64,000 bases of DNA from Flavobacterium sp. N3904 (GTDB lineage: Bacteria > Bacteroidota > Bacteroidia > Flavobacteriales > Flavobacteriaceae): positions 3,699,501 to 3,763,500 of the forward strand of contig NZ_CP110009.1 in NCBI RefSeq assembly GCF_025947305.1, given 5' to 3'. Of the stretch, positions 27,592 to 36,142 are shown piece by piece. The notes beneath the pieces were generated by a model, which did not search any database, was not told the DNA's origin, and worked only from the letters and a program-made list of their open reading frames with translations. How positions within the stretch are numbered: position 1 is the first letter of the stretch; the number at the start of each line of letters is the position of its first letter. A program made the translations under genes and the position numbers.

Positions 27592-27966
27592 ATGAAAATT
27601 GCTACCATTATCATTCGTTCGCTAATTGGATTATTATTACTCTTCGCATCTATAAGCTATTTTTTGCATCTGTTTCCAGAACCACCTTTGGAAGGTAATA
27701 TGAAAATTTTCAATGATGGAATAAAAGCTTCAGGCTATTTAATGCCTTTGGTAAAAATAGTGGAACTCCTTTGCGGACTTTCTTTTATTACAGGAAAATT
27801 CAATAAATTATCATTCATACTATTGATGCCAATTTCAATCAATATTCTTTTTACCCACATTTGTTTAGCGCCAGAAGGCATTCCTGTTGCGGCTTTCCTA
27901 TTCGTGGGTAATATCTTTTTGATTTACACCAAATGGGATAGCTACAAAGGCTTGTTTGAAGCATAA
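27592..27966 (+). CDS. DoxX-like small membrane protein (copy 2)
   Basis: A 124-residue, four-helix membrane protein. It is paralogous to the preceding gene: IIRSLIGLLLLFASISYF, then FPEPPLEGNMKIFNDGIKASGYLMPLVKIVELLCGLSF and an end YTKWDSYKGLF. The two genes have separate promoters and terminators, so they are probably not always co-expressed. Function is unknown beyond the family. It is convergent with lpdA. Confidence 0.8.
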   Translation: MKIATIIIRSLIGLLLLFASISYFLHLFPEPPLEGNMKIFNDGIKASGYLMPLVKIVELLCGLSFITGKFNKLSFILLMPISINILFTHICLAPEGIPVAAFLFVGNIFLIYTKWDSYKGLFEA

Positions 27967-27986
27967 TCCAAAGTCATTTATAATAA

Positions 27987-28030
27987 CAAAACCCTGTCTA
28001 GTTTTACAACTTGACAGGGTTTTGTGTTTT
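27987..28030. terminator. bidirectional terminator between DoxX-like gene 2 and lpdA
   Basis: CAAAACCCTGTC (27987-27998) pairs with GACAGGGTTTTG (28013-28024), a 12-bp stem with a 14-base loop. A T-rich tail follows on the plus strand. Confidence 0.85.
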
Positions 28031-28044
28031 TTAAAAGCCCAAAA

Positions 28045-29448
28045 CTATACGTGCAAAGCTCTATTATCAGTTGCGGCCAATGCGGCTTCTTTTATCGCTT
28101 CCGCAAAAGTGGGGTGCGCATGTGACATTCTGGAAATGTCTTCGGCAGAGGCTTTGAATTCCATGGCAGTAACTGCTTCGGCAATCAAATCGGCAGTTCT
28201 GGCTCCAATCATGTGCACACCAAGAACTTCATCTGTTTTTGCATCAGCAAGAATTTTTACAAATCCATCCAAATCTCCACTTGCTCTGGCACGACCCAAT
28301 GCTTTGAAAGGAAAACTTCCCACTTTATATTCAACTCCTGACGCTTTCAATTGCTCTTCTGTTTGTCCAACTGCCGCAACCTCCGGCCAAGTATAAACCA
28401 CTCCTGGAATCAGGTTATAATCGATATGTGGTTTTTGACCCGCAATGATTTCTGCAACCATAGTTCCTTCTTCTTCAGCTTTGTGAGCCAACATCGCTCC
28501 ACGAACAACATCTCCAATGGCATAAATATTTGGAATAGAAGTTTGCAGATGATCGTTTACTTCCACTTGTCCTCTATCCGAAATTTTAACTCCTGCTTTG
28601 TCGGCATTCAATCCATCAGTATAAGGACGACGGCCAACTGAAACTAGAGAATAATCGCCTTCCAAAGTGATAGTTTCTCCTTTTGCATTTTCTGCTTGAA
28701 CAATCACTGCATCTCCATTTCTTTCTACCGATTTCACTTTGTGCGAAACATAGAATTTCATTCCTTGTTTTTTCAAGACTTTGGTCAATTCTTTAGACAA
28801 AGCGCCATCCATTCCAGGAATAATTCGGTCCATAAATTCCACAACTGAAACTTGTGCTCCCAATCGTAAATACACTTGACCCAATTCGATACCAATAACT
28901 CCACCACCAATAATTACAAGGTGTTTTGGTACTTCTTTTAGAGCCAATGCTTCTGTCGAAGTGATGATTCTTTCTTTGTCAATTTTGATAAACGGCAAAG
29001 AAGATGGTTTTGAACCTGTTGCTATAATGATATTTTTTGCTTCTATCGTTTCTGAAGTTCCGTCAGCTTTGGCTACAGCAACATGAGTTGCATCTACAAA
29101 AGATCCTAAACCATTAAAAACAGTAACTTTATTTTTGTCCATCAAGAAATTAATTCCTCCAGATGTTTGATCTACTACGCTTTGTTTGCGGGCAATCATT
29201 TTTTCCAAATTTACTTTTACTTCACCCGAAACTTCGATTCCGTGATCTGCAAAATGCTTAATCTCGGCATAATGATGTGAAGAGGACAACAATGCTTTAG
29301 ATGGAATACATCCAACATTTAAGCATGTTCCCCCAAGAGTGGAGTATTTTTCTATAATGGCAGTTTTGAAACCCAACTGCGCACAACGAATAGCTGAAAC
29401 ATATCCGCCTGGCCCAGAACCTATAATGACTACGTCAAATGAACTCAT
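28045..29448 (-). CDS. lpdA: dihydrolipoyl dehydrogenase (E3)
   Basis: A 467-residue FAD-dependent disulfide oxidoreductase, the E3 subunit of 2-oxoacid dehydrogenase complexes and the glycine cleavage system. The FAD-binding GSGPGG is at residues 10-15. The redox pair is C42 and C47 in GGTCLNVGCIPSK. The NAD-binding GGGVIGIELG follows, then YAIGDVVRGAMLAHKAEEEG, and the catalytic base histidine is in SHAHPTFAEA near the C-terminus. It is full length and a single gene, with its own TAATTTTG -7 box upstream. Confidence 0.97.
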   Translation of the reverse strand: MSSFDVVIIGSGPGGYVSAIRCAQLGFKTAIIEKYSTLGGTCLNVGCIPSKALLSSSHHYAEIKHFADHGIEVSGEVKVNLEKMIARKQSVVDQTSGGINFLMDKNKVTVFNGLGSFVDATHVAVAKADGTSETIEAKNIIIATGSKPSSLPFIKIDKERIITSTEALALKEVPKHLVIIGGGVIGIELGQVYLRLGAQVSVVEFMDRIIPGMDGALSKELTKVLKKQGMKFYVSHKVKSVERNGDAVIVQAENAKGETITLEGDYSLVSVGRRPYTDGLNADKAGVKISDRGQVEVNDHLQTSIPNIYAIGDVVRGAMLAHKAEEEGTMVAEIIAGQKPHIDYNLIPGVVYTWPEVAAVGQTEEQLKASGVEYKVGSFPFKALGRARASGDLDGFVKILADAKTDEVLGVHMIGARTADLIAEAVTAMEFKASAEDISRMSHAHPTFAEAIKEAALAATDNRALHV

Positions 29449-29884
29449 AGTTTGTGTGTTTTATTTTTTAGTGATGCAAAATTAAGGAATAAAGTTTTGT
29501 TTAAAGTTTAAAGTTTCAGGTTTTTTGTTCGAATTATAACGATTTCATCAAGAATTAATGAAAAACCTTTTATAAAAAACAACAAATCATAATTTACCTC
29601 TTAACCAACATAGAGCACCAAAAGCATCTATACTCTTTAAAAACTACTCAGCTTTATAATTCATATTAACAATACTAAAATCAAAACCAAGTATTACACA
29701 ACCAATTAATAAACAATTAATTACACTAAAATTACAAACAGTTTTTTTGATTTTTGTTAAAAACAACAAAGTTACAAACACTACAACGTAATAGTAGACA
29801 TACAAAAACAAACACTGTAATTTTTATGTTAATAAAATATACATTTAACAAAAAATAACAATATAAATAGTAAATAATCAACTC
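29449..29884. other. 436-bp divergent region between lpdA and the GH57 gene
   Basis: The left end holds the lpdA promoter box. Near 29500 the word GTTTAAAGTTTAAAGTTTCA is a short tandem repeat. The remainder is AT-rich with many ACAAACA words, and a TACATTTA (29840-29847) 38 bases before the GH57 ATG may serve as its -7 box. No gene is seen. Confidence 0.5.
29477..29484 (-). promoter_or_regulatory. -7 box of lpdA
   Basis: The minus strand reads TAATTTTG, matching TAnnTTTG, about 29 bases before the lpdA ATG. No matching TTG was found. Confidence 0.5.
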
Positions 29885-32800
29885 ATGAAAAAAAACCTAC
29901 TATTATTTTTTGCCTTACTCATTCCTTTTGTTTTTGTCAAAGCACAAGTGAATACAACTTATTTATGGCATCTTCATCAACCTACTTACTGGGGAGATAT
30001 CAGCAAGAAAAATCCGAACCGATACCAGATGGTAAAAGAGTCTCAAGATTTAAAAGTTTCTGGTGCAAATAATGACAAAAACGGACTTGCACATCCCACC
30101 AACAATCTTGAAGAAATTTTTGGTACTGGTGACCGCGTAGCTGCTTATCAATTTGCTCCAAAAAATGCAATCAATTCTATTCGGGATTTATCCAAAGCAG
30201 GAGCGCAAATAACCTATGGCGGCTCGCTGATGGAAAACGTTAATGAACTTGCCCAAGCCAATCAATGGGGATATTCCAATTCATGGACCCAGAATATTAA
30301 AGATGCAAAAGCCTGGAAAACTTCTGGCGGTTTCCCCCGTATGGAAGTGGTTTCTTTTACGATGCATCATGCACTTTCTCCGCTATTAAGTGATGAAGCG
30401 CTGAAAAAAGAAATAAAAGCGCATCAATATTACTCAGCACAATTATTTGGATCACACGATTCTAAAGGATATTGGCCTGCAGAATGTGCTTTTTCTGAAA
30501 GAATTATAAAAACGTTAACCGAATGTGGTATTGAATGGTCGGTGATAGCCAACAGTCATCTATCCCGAACTTTATCCGATTATCCGGTAAGATATGGCTC
30601 TGGCGGAACTATGTGTGATGTTCCCAACAAAGCAGATCAGGTAGATACAAAAGGAAACACCTGGTTTTCAGCTCAAAAAGACGCTCGTGGCGGTCAGTTT
30701 GCTGTTCCGTATTCGTATCTTCCGTATAAAGCAAAATATGTTGATCCGGAAACGGCACAAGAATACAAAATCACTGTGGTGCCTATGGCCGATTATGAAA
30801 GTTACGAAGATGGATATGCCGCAATAGGCACTTCTTTAATAGCTCCTATAGTTGCCAAAGCGGCAACATCTCCAAGGCCTCCTTTGGTATTATTTGCTCA
30901 CGATGGAGACAATGCATGGGGTGGTGGCTCTTCCTATTACAATGAGTCGGTAACAGGATTTTCACACGCATCGGCTGCTAATGGGAATATCCCAACCACA
31001 ATACCTCAATATTTACAAGACAATCCAGTTCCCGAATCAGAAGTAGTCCATGTAGAAGATGGTGCTTGGGTAAATGCTGATGGTGATTTTGGGCATCCAC
31101 AATTTACCAACTGGTTATGGCCCTTTTTTGATCCTGTTACCAAAAAATTCAATCCAAATGGCTGGACAGAAGACATGATGAACCAAGCCATAACCACAGC
31201 AGGTGAAAACCACGCCATCATGGCCGAGCAATTGGAAGGCAACAATCTTAGAATGAGCGAAATTGTAAACCCAACTGCCGCAGTTAGCCCTGCTGAAAAA
31301 GCCTGGCATTTTTTGATGGCTGGTTATGACAGCGGAAATGCCTATTATGGTCTGGCCGAAGATTTAGAAATAAAAACGACACTTGCCGTAAACCGTTGTG
31401 TACAGTTTGCAAAACCTACTCTGGATGCTCATCCTGGTGTAGATGCAACAAAACCCTCCGTTTTCATTCCGCAACGTTGGCCTTATAATCCAGGTGAAAA
31501 AGGATATGGCGCCCCTTATGCGTATAAAGAGTTTTTAAATTCAGCCGATTTTACAGTATATACTTTTGCTTACGATGTGAGTGGTATTCAAAAATCAGAA
31601 TTAAAATACCGCGTTGATGTTGACGGAAAGAACACTATGGGTTCGAATCAAAACGAAACTTATGCTGGCGGTAGTGAAGTTGGAACATGGGTATCGCTAC
31701 CAATGACCGAAAGAGTCTTCCCAAAAGGAAATTTCACCAATAGTCCTCAAGCCGATTTATACATGCTACCGGATGTCATTGCCAGTCAATACTATGCCGA
31801 AATTGCAGGAATATCTGAAAAACTATTGGATTATTACGTGGAAGTGACTGATAAAAAAGGAAACGTAGCTAAATCTAAAATTCAACATGTGTGGGTTGGA
31901 AAAAATTTGGATGTAGCTCCAAAAGTTGCATTTACACCAGATGCCACTAACTCCACAACAGCTTTAGATGTAACAGTTACGGCCACAGACAGCACAGATC
32001 CAAAACCAAAATTGTATTATACTACAGATGGATCTACTCCTACTCTTTCATCAAGTTTCGTGGAATCTACCAAAACAATTACTATAGCACAAACGACAAC
32101 AATTAAAGCATTTGCTGTAGACAAAGATGGAAACTCATCAGAAATTATAACAAAAGTATATACCATTGGAGCAATTCCTGAATTCACAGTTTATTTTAAA
32201 AAACCAGCCAACTGGAATGCTGCTGTAAAAATATATTATTGGTCACCAACAGGAACTGCTCCTGTTGTAACCTATCCTGGAGTAGCAATGACAAAAGATT
32301 GCGGGGATTGGTACAAATATACTTTCCCAACGACAGTCACTGCGTCCAATTTATTATTTAACGATGGAACGCTAAAAACAGCCGACTTAAATACTACATC
32401 CGGAATTAAATATTATGATTCTGCCTGGCTAAGTGCCGAACCTACAAACAGATGCCCAATTGTTGCTCCCGATTTTACAAACTCGCAGGCTGGAGGAACT
32501 TTCACCACTGGAACAACTGTAAATGTCATAGTAACGGCCAACGAAAGCACCTCTACAATTTATTACACTTTAGACGGCACAACACCTACGATAGCTTCTT
32601 CAACAGCAATTGGAACAAAATCATTTGCTTTTACTGCTAATACAACTTTAAAAGCGTTTGTAAAAAACACAGCTGGAGTTAGTTCTGCAATTAAAACAGA
32701 GACTTATACATTCAATACTCCAAGCACCTTTACGGTTTATTTTAAAAAGCCAACAAACTGGAGCACTACTGTGAAAGTCTATTATTGGTCGCCAACTGGA

Positions 32801-33811
32801 ACTGCCCCAGCCGTAACGTATCCGGGAATTGCGATGACGCAAGATTGCGGAGGTTGGTATAAATATACTTTTCCATCGACCGTAAGCGCTACGAATTTAT
32901 TATTTAATGACGGAAATCTGAAAACTGCAGATTTAACAGCCTCAGCCGGAATTAAATATTATGATTCGGCTTGGTTAAGCGCCGAACCAGCTAACAGATG
33001 TCCTGTTATTGTTCCAGATTTCACAAATTCAAAACCTGGAGGTACCTTTACAACCGGAACAACTGTAAATGTTGTTTTGACAGCCAACGAAAGCACCTCT
33101 ACTATTTATTACACTTTAGACGGAACAACTCCAACAACAGCTTCGACTTCAGCAATTGGAACAAAATCATTTGCTTTTACTGCTAATACTACTTTAAAAG
33201 CGTTTGTAAAAAATACAGCCGGAGTTTCATCAGCAATTAAAACTGAGATTTATAATTTCAGTGCCGCCACAACTCTTACCGTTTATTTTAAACCCCCAAC
33301 CAGCTGGACGACTGCTCCTAAATTACATTATTGGAATGCTGTACCGGCAGGAAGTGCTACAAATACTACTTGGCCAGGTGTAACAATGACCGCAGACACA
33401 AATGGTTTTTATAAATATACAATAACAGGCCCAACATCTGTAAATATAATTTTCAATAACGGGTCAAGTGGTGCTGCAAATCAGACGCCTGATTTATTGA
33501 ATAAAACCAATGGATACTCCTACACTTGGGGTGTAACTACCGCCAAAATGGATTCCAAATCAGTAGCAACCCCACAAGAAGATACTTATCTTATCCGTTT
33601 GTATCCGAATCCTGTAAATGAGACGTTGCAAATTAGTTCAACAAGTCCTTTAAGCAATTACAGCATCATTTCGGCTCAGGGAAGTATTGTGCAGGAAGGA
33701 AAATTAAATGGAGGAAGCATTGATGTAAGTCGTTTGAGTGTTGGTCTCTATTTTGTAACCATCCGATTAGAAAACGGAAATGAAACCATGCAAAAAATAA
33801 TTAAAAAATAG
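29885..33811 (+). CDS. secreted GH57 amylase-like enzyme with starch-binding repeats and T9SS sorting domain
   Basis: A 1308-residue exoenzyme. A signal peptide (MKKNLLLFFALLIPFVFVKAQ) precedes a glycoside-hydrolase-family-57 domain to about residue 500. Its start is YLWHLHQPTYW, the likely nucleophile Glu lies in GYWPAECAFSE, and FAHDGDNAWGG resembles motif 4. After residue 680 come chitobiase/beta-hexosaminidase-C-like segments (YYTTDGSTPT) alternating with three CBM25/26-like starch-binding modules (FTVYFKKP..W...V.IYYWSPTG). Two of these form an exact-length 182-residue duplication (767-1130). The last 80 residues (LYPNPVNETLQI to the end) are a type A T9SS C-terminal domain. It therefore probably degrades alpha-glucans at the surface. 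The loop-4 catalytic Asp was not verified. Confidence 0.88.
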   Translation: MKKNLLLFFALLIPFVFVKAQVNTTYLWHLHQPTYWGDISKKNPNRYQMVKESQDLKVSGANNDKNGLAHPTNNLEEIFGTGDRVAAYQFAPKNAINSIRDLSKAGAQITYGGSLMENVNELAQANQWGYSNSWTQNIKDAKAWKTSGGFPRMEVVSFTMHHALSPLLSDEALKKEIKAHQYYSAQLFGSHDSKGYWPAECAFSERIIKTLTECGIEWSVIANSHLSRTLSDYPVRYGSGGTMCDVPNKADQVDTKGNTWFSAQKDARGGQFAVPYSYLPYKAKYVDPETAQEYKITVVPMADYESYEDGYAAIGTSLIAPIVAKAATSPRPPLVLFAHDGDNAWGGGSSYYNESVTGFSHASAANGNIPTTIPQYLQDNPVPESEVVHVEDGAWVNADGDFGHPQFTNWLWPFFDPVTKKFNPNGWTEDMMNQAITTAGENHAIMAEQLEGNNLRMSEIVNPTAAVSPAEKAWHFLMAGYDSGNAYYGLAEDLEIKTTLAVNRCVQFAKPTLDAHPGVDATKPSVFIPQRWPYNPGEKGYGAPYAYKEFLNSADFTVYTFAYDVSGIQKSELKYRVDVDGKNTMGSNQNETYAGGSEVGTWVSLPMTERVFPKGNFTNSPQADLYMLPDVIASQYYAEIAGISEKLLDYYVEVTDKKGNVAKSKIQHVWVGKNLDVAPKVAFTPDATNSTTALDVTVTATDSTDPKPKLYYTTDGSTPTLSSSFVESTKTITIAQTTTIKAFAVDKDGNSSEIITKVYTIGAIPEFTVYFKKPANWNAAVKIYYWSPTGTAPVVTYPGVAMTKDCGDWYKYTFPTTVTASNLLFNDGTLKTADLNTTSGIKYYDSAWLSAEPTNRCPIVAPDFTNSQAGGTFTTGTTVNVIVTANESTSTIYYTLDGTTPTIASSTAIGTKSFAFTANTTLKAFVKNTAGVSSAIKTETYTFNTPSTFTVYFKKPTNWSTTVKVYYWSPTGTAPAVTYPGIAMTQDCGGWYKYTFPSTVSATNLLFNDGNLKTADLTASAGIKYYDSAWLSAEPANRCPVIVPDFTNSKPGGTFTTGTTVNVVLTANESTSTIYYTLDGTTPTTASTSAIGTKSFAFTANTTLKAFVKNTAGVSSAIKTEIYNFSAATTLTVYFKPPTSWTTAPKLHYWNAVPAGSATNTTWPGVTMTADTNGFYKYTITGPTSVNIIFNNGSSGAANQTPDLLNKTNGYSYTWGVTTAKMDSKSVATPQEDTYLIRLYPNPVNETLQISSTSPLSNYSIISAQGSIVQEGKLNGGSIDVSRLSVGLYFVTIRLENGNETMQKIIKK
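32183..33274 (+). repeat. two tandem 546-bp units encoding CBM plus FN3/CHB-like modules
   Basis: Unit 1 starts at 32183 and unit 2 at 32729, with identical length and high DNA similarity. Each encodes one starch-binding module plus one YYTLDGTTPT module of the GH57 enzyme. A third, shorter and diverged starch-binding module follows. Confidence 0.85.
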
Positions 33812-33850
33812 ATTCATATTCTTTTATTTATAGAATCTTTTAGCAAAAAA

Positions 33851-33890
33851 AGTCGTTCTGACATTGTTTCAGAACGGCTTTTCTGTTTAT
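33851..33890 (+). terminator. terminator of the GH57 gene
   Basis: AGTCGTTCTGA (33851-33861) and TCAGAACGGCT (33869-33879) form an 11-bp stem with one G-U. TTTTCTGTTT follows. Confidence 0.8.
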
Positions 33891-33943
33891 TAACTTTTTG
33901 GGTTTGGTTTACGGTTTGCTACTATTATTTAATTAAGGCTTTT

Positions 33944-33999
33944 GTCAAGTCGAGCGCAGTCGAGACTCAGCGGTTCATCTCGACTACGCTCAATTTGAC
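33944..33999. repeat. long inverted repeat (22-bp arms)
   Basis: The left arm is 33944-33965 and the right arm 33978-33999. The arms are complementary at 19 of 22 positions by eye, with a 12-base loop. It sits in the convergent gap between the GH57 and Lrp genes. A 15-bp piece of the same arm occurs in pabB. Confidence 0.7.
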
Positions 34000-34046
34000 A
34001 CTTTAAATGCTTTTGATTGTTTCAGTAGTAAACAACATTGATTCCG

Positions 34047-34505
34047 CTAAACCTCCACAACAGTGGTGTACTTTACTTCACTAATCATAAAGGTACTATG
34101 TGTACTGCCAATATGCTCCAAGGTTGTCAATTTGGTCACCAAAAATTCGCGATAGGCTTCCATGTCTTTTACAACCACTTTCAGGATATAATCGTAATCA
34201 CCGCTGACATGATGGCATTCCAGCACTTCTTTGAGTTGAATCACTTCACTTTCAAATTTGGAAATAAATTCAACGGTGTGCTGAATGAGTTTGAGGTGAC
34301 AAAAAACGACAAATCCTTTTTCAATTTTCGAATGGTTGAGCAAAACCACATATTTGTCTATAATTCCTTCTCTTTCCAGTTTTTTGATGCGCTCATATAC
34401 AGCTGTCACAGAAAGATTGAGTTTTAAGGACAATTCTTTGGTGGTTTGTTTACTATCGATTTGCAGCAAATGCAATAGCTTCTTGTCGGTCGAGTCGAGT
34501 GTCAT
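34047..34505 (-). CDS. Lrp/AsnC-family transcriptional regulator
   Basis: A 152-residue regulator. It has an N-terminal helix-turn-helix (LDSTDKKLLHLLQIDSKQTTKELSLKLNLSVTAVYERIKKLEREGII) and a C-terminal RAM/AsnC ligand domain (FVVFCHLKLIQHTVEFISKFESEVIQLKEV, HHVSGDYDYILKVVVKDMEAY). The GDYDY motif is the usual ligand-domain signature. It is divergent from the trans-sulfuration enzyme gene at 34778 and probably controls it. A TAAATTTG box lies about 54 bases upstream. Confidence 0.93.
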   Translation of the reverse strand: MTLDSTDKKLLHLLQIDSKQTTKELSLKLNLSVTAVYERIKKLEREGIIDKYVVLLNHSKIEKGFVVFCHLKLIQHTVEFISKFESEVIQLKEVLECHHVSGDYDYILKVVVKDMEAYREFLVTKLTTLEHIGSTHSTFMISEVKYTTVVEV

Positions 34506-34558
34506 TTTTTTTATTTTTTTGAAATGAAATAAAATCTACTTCCATCTTATTTTAGAAG

Positions 34559-34566
34559 CAAATTTA
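34559..34566 (-). promoter_or_regulatory. -7 box of the Lrp-family regulator
   Basis: The minus strand reads TAAATTTG, 54 bases before the ATG. No TTG lies at the expected distance. Binding by the regulator itself is likely but no palindrome could be assigned. Confidence 0.45.
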
Positions 34567-34676
34567 GAAATAAAATTTACATTATTTATATATAATAGTT
34601 TTATAATCTAATATTTTATATAAGTATTGATTAATAATCTAAAGTGTCATTATTTTGAAGTTGAATTAATATCGAA

Positions 34677-34760
34677 AAGCCCTAGCCCTGATAAAAGCGG
34701 CATCCTTTTACTTTTTTCTTTAAAAAGTAAAAGATACTGCGAATAGCAGGAATAGCTCCT
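34677..34760. repeat. REP-like palindromic element with stem-loop (copy 2)
   Basis: The outer blocks are AGCCCTAGCCCTGATAAAAG on the left and GCGAATAGCAGGAATAGCTC on the right. They surround a hairpin whose arms are 34705-34717 and 34722-34733 (CTTTTACTTTTT and its complement). Copy 1 at 2589-2698 has the same outer blocks in the opposite orientation around an unrelated stem. Confidence 0.7.
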
Positions 34761-34777
34761 AAAAAATAACATTTACT

Positions 34778-36001
34778 ATGAAAAATTTCAATCCCGCTGA
34801 CAACATTCAGGATTTACAGTACTTTGGCGAATTTGGTGGTGTCAATCCATCCATTTCAGATTCATCGACCTATACATTTCTTTCGGCCAAAACAATGTTT
34901 GATACCTTTGAAGGCAACATGGAAGGTTGCTATTTGTATTCCCGCCATTCGTCACCGAGTAATTTGTATTTGGACAAAGCATTGGCGGCAATGGAAGGAA
35001 CCGAAGCGGCCAACGTATCGGCTTCCGGTATGGGCGCCATCACTCCTACGCTGTTGCAATTGTGCGGCTCGGGTGATCACATTGTTTCGAGTAGAACGAT
35101 TTACGGTGGCACGTATGCTTTTCTCAAAAATTTCACACCGAGATTGGGCATTCAGACCACTTTTGTAGACATCACTAAACTGGATGCTGTTGAAGCGGCA
35201 ATTACGCCACAAACCAAAGTTTTATATTGCGAAACGGTGAGTAATCCATTGCTTGAAGTTGCAGATATTGCTGGTTTGTCTAAAATTGCAAAAAAATACA
35301 ACTTAACATTGGTGGTAGACAATACGTTCTCCCCGCTTTCGGTTTCGCCAGCCCGATTGGGTGCAGACATTGTGATTCACAGCTTGACCAAATACATCAA
35401 CGGAAGTAGTGACACCGTGGGAGGAGTTACCTGTGCCTCCAGGGTATTTATTGACAGTTTAAAAAATGTAAACTCTGGTGCAAGCATGCTACTGGGGCCA
35501 ACAATGGACAGTTTACGCTCGGCCAGTGTGATGAAAAACATGCGAACCTTGCACATCCGAATGAAACAACACAGCTATAACGCCCAATATCTTGCCGAAC
35601 GTTTTGAAAAAGACGGCATCAAAACGGTATATCCCGGTTTAAAAAGTCACCCAAGTCACAAATTATATGCTGGCATGATCAATCCTGAATACGGTTTTGG
35701 AGGGATGATGACATTGGATGTGGGCACATTGGAAAAAGCCAATGCGGTAATGGAATTGATGCAGGCCCGCAATTTGGGTTATCTTGCCGTGAGTTTAGGA
35801 TTTTACAAAACCTTGTTTAGTGCGCCAGGAACCTCTACATCATCAGAAATTCCATTGGAGGAACAACACGAAATGGGATTGACCGATGGTTTGATCCGTT
35901 TTTCTATTGGACTGGACAATGATATCGAAAGAACCTACCAGATGATGAAATCTTGCTTGGAGGAATTGAAAATTTTACAAATAGAATCGCTTACGGCATA
36001 A
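34778..36001 (+). CDS. Cys/Met-metabolism PLP enzyme (methionine gamma-lyase/cystathionine gamma-synthase family)
   Basis: A 407-residue trans-sulfuration-family enzyme. The PLP lysine is K205 in HSLTKYINGSSDTVGG. The stacking region is SRTIYGGTYAFL, which has Gly where Pseudomonas methionine gamma-lyases have Cys. VVDNTFSPLSVSPARLGADIV and the C-terminal GLIRFSIGLDNDIE match the family. It probably cleaves or makes C-S bonds of methionine, cystathionine or homocysteine, and the gamma-lyase reading is only a guess. An Lrp/AsnC regulator is divergent at 34505, which is the usual pairing for this enzyme. Confidence 0.9.
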   Translation: MKNFNPADNIQDLQYFGEFGGVNPSISDSSTYTFLSAKTMFDTFEGNMEGCYLYSRHSSPSNLYLDKALAAMEGTEAANVSASGMGAITPTLLQLCGSGDHIVSSRTIYGGTYAFLKNFTPRLGIQTTFVDITKLDAVEAAITPQTKVLYCETVSNPLLEVADIAGLSKIAKKYNLTLVVDNTFSPLSVSPARLGADIVIHSLTKYINGSSDTVGGVTCASRVFIDSLKNVNSGASMLLGPTMDSLRSASVMKNMRTLHIRMKQHSYNAQYLAERFEKDGIKTVYPGLKSHPSHKLYAGMINPEYGFGGMMTLDVGTLEKANAVMELMQARNLGYLAVSLGFYKTLFSAPGTSTSSEIPLEEQHEMGLTDGLIRFSIGLDNDIERTYQMMKSCLEELKILQIESLTA

Positions 36002-36034
36002 TCTTTTTTATTTACAGCAGTTATTAATTCTTTT

Positions 36035-36066
36035 GAATCCGTTACAGCATTTACTGCAACGGATTC
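36035..36066 (+). terminator. terminator of the trans-sulfuration gene
   Basis: GAATCCGTT (36035-36043) pairs with AACGGATTC (36058-36066), followed by TTTTTAT on the plus strand. Confidence 0.75.
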
Positions 36067-36090
36067 TTTTTATATTTATACATTTCAAAA

Positions 36091-36131
36091 AAATACCTCT
36101 CAAAAACATTTATTGAGAGGTATTTTTTTAG
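36091..36131. terminator. bidirectional terminator of the permease and the trans-sulfuration gene
   Basis: AAATACCTCTC (36091-36101) pairs with GAGAGGTATTT (36115-36125), with T-runs on both sides. It lies just downstream of the permease stop. Confidence 0.85.
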
Positions 36132-36142
36132 GTGATTTTGTT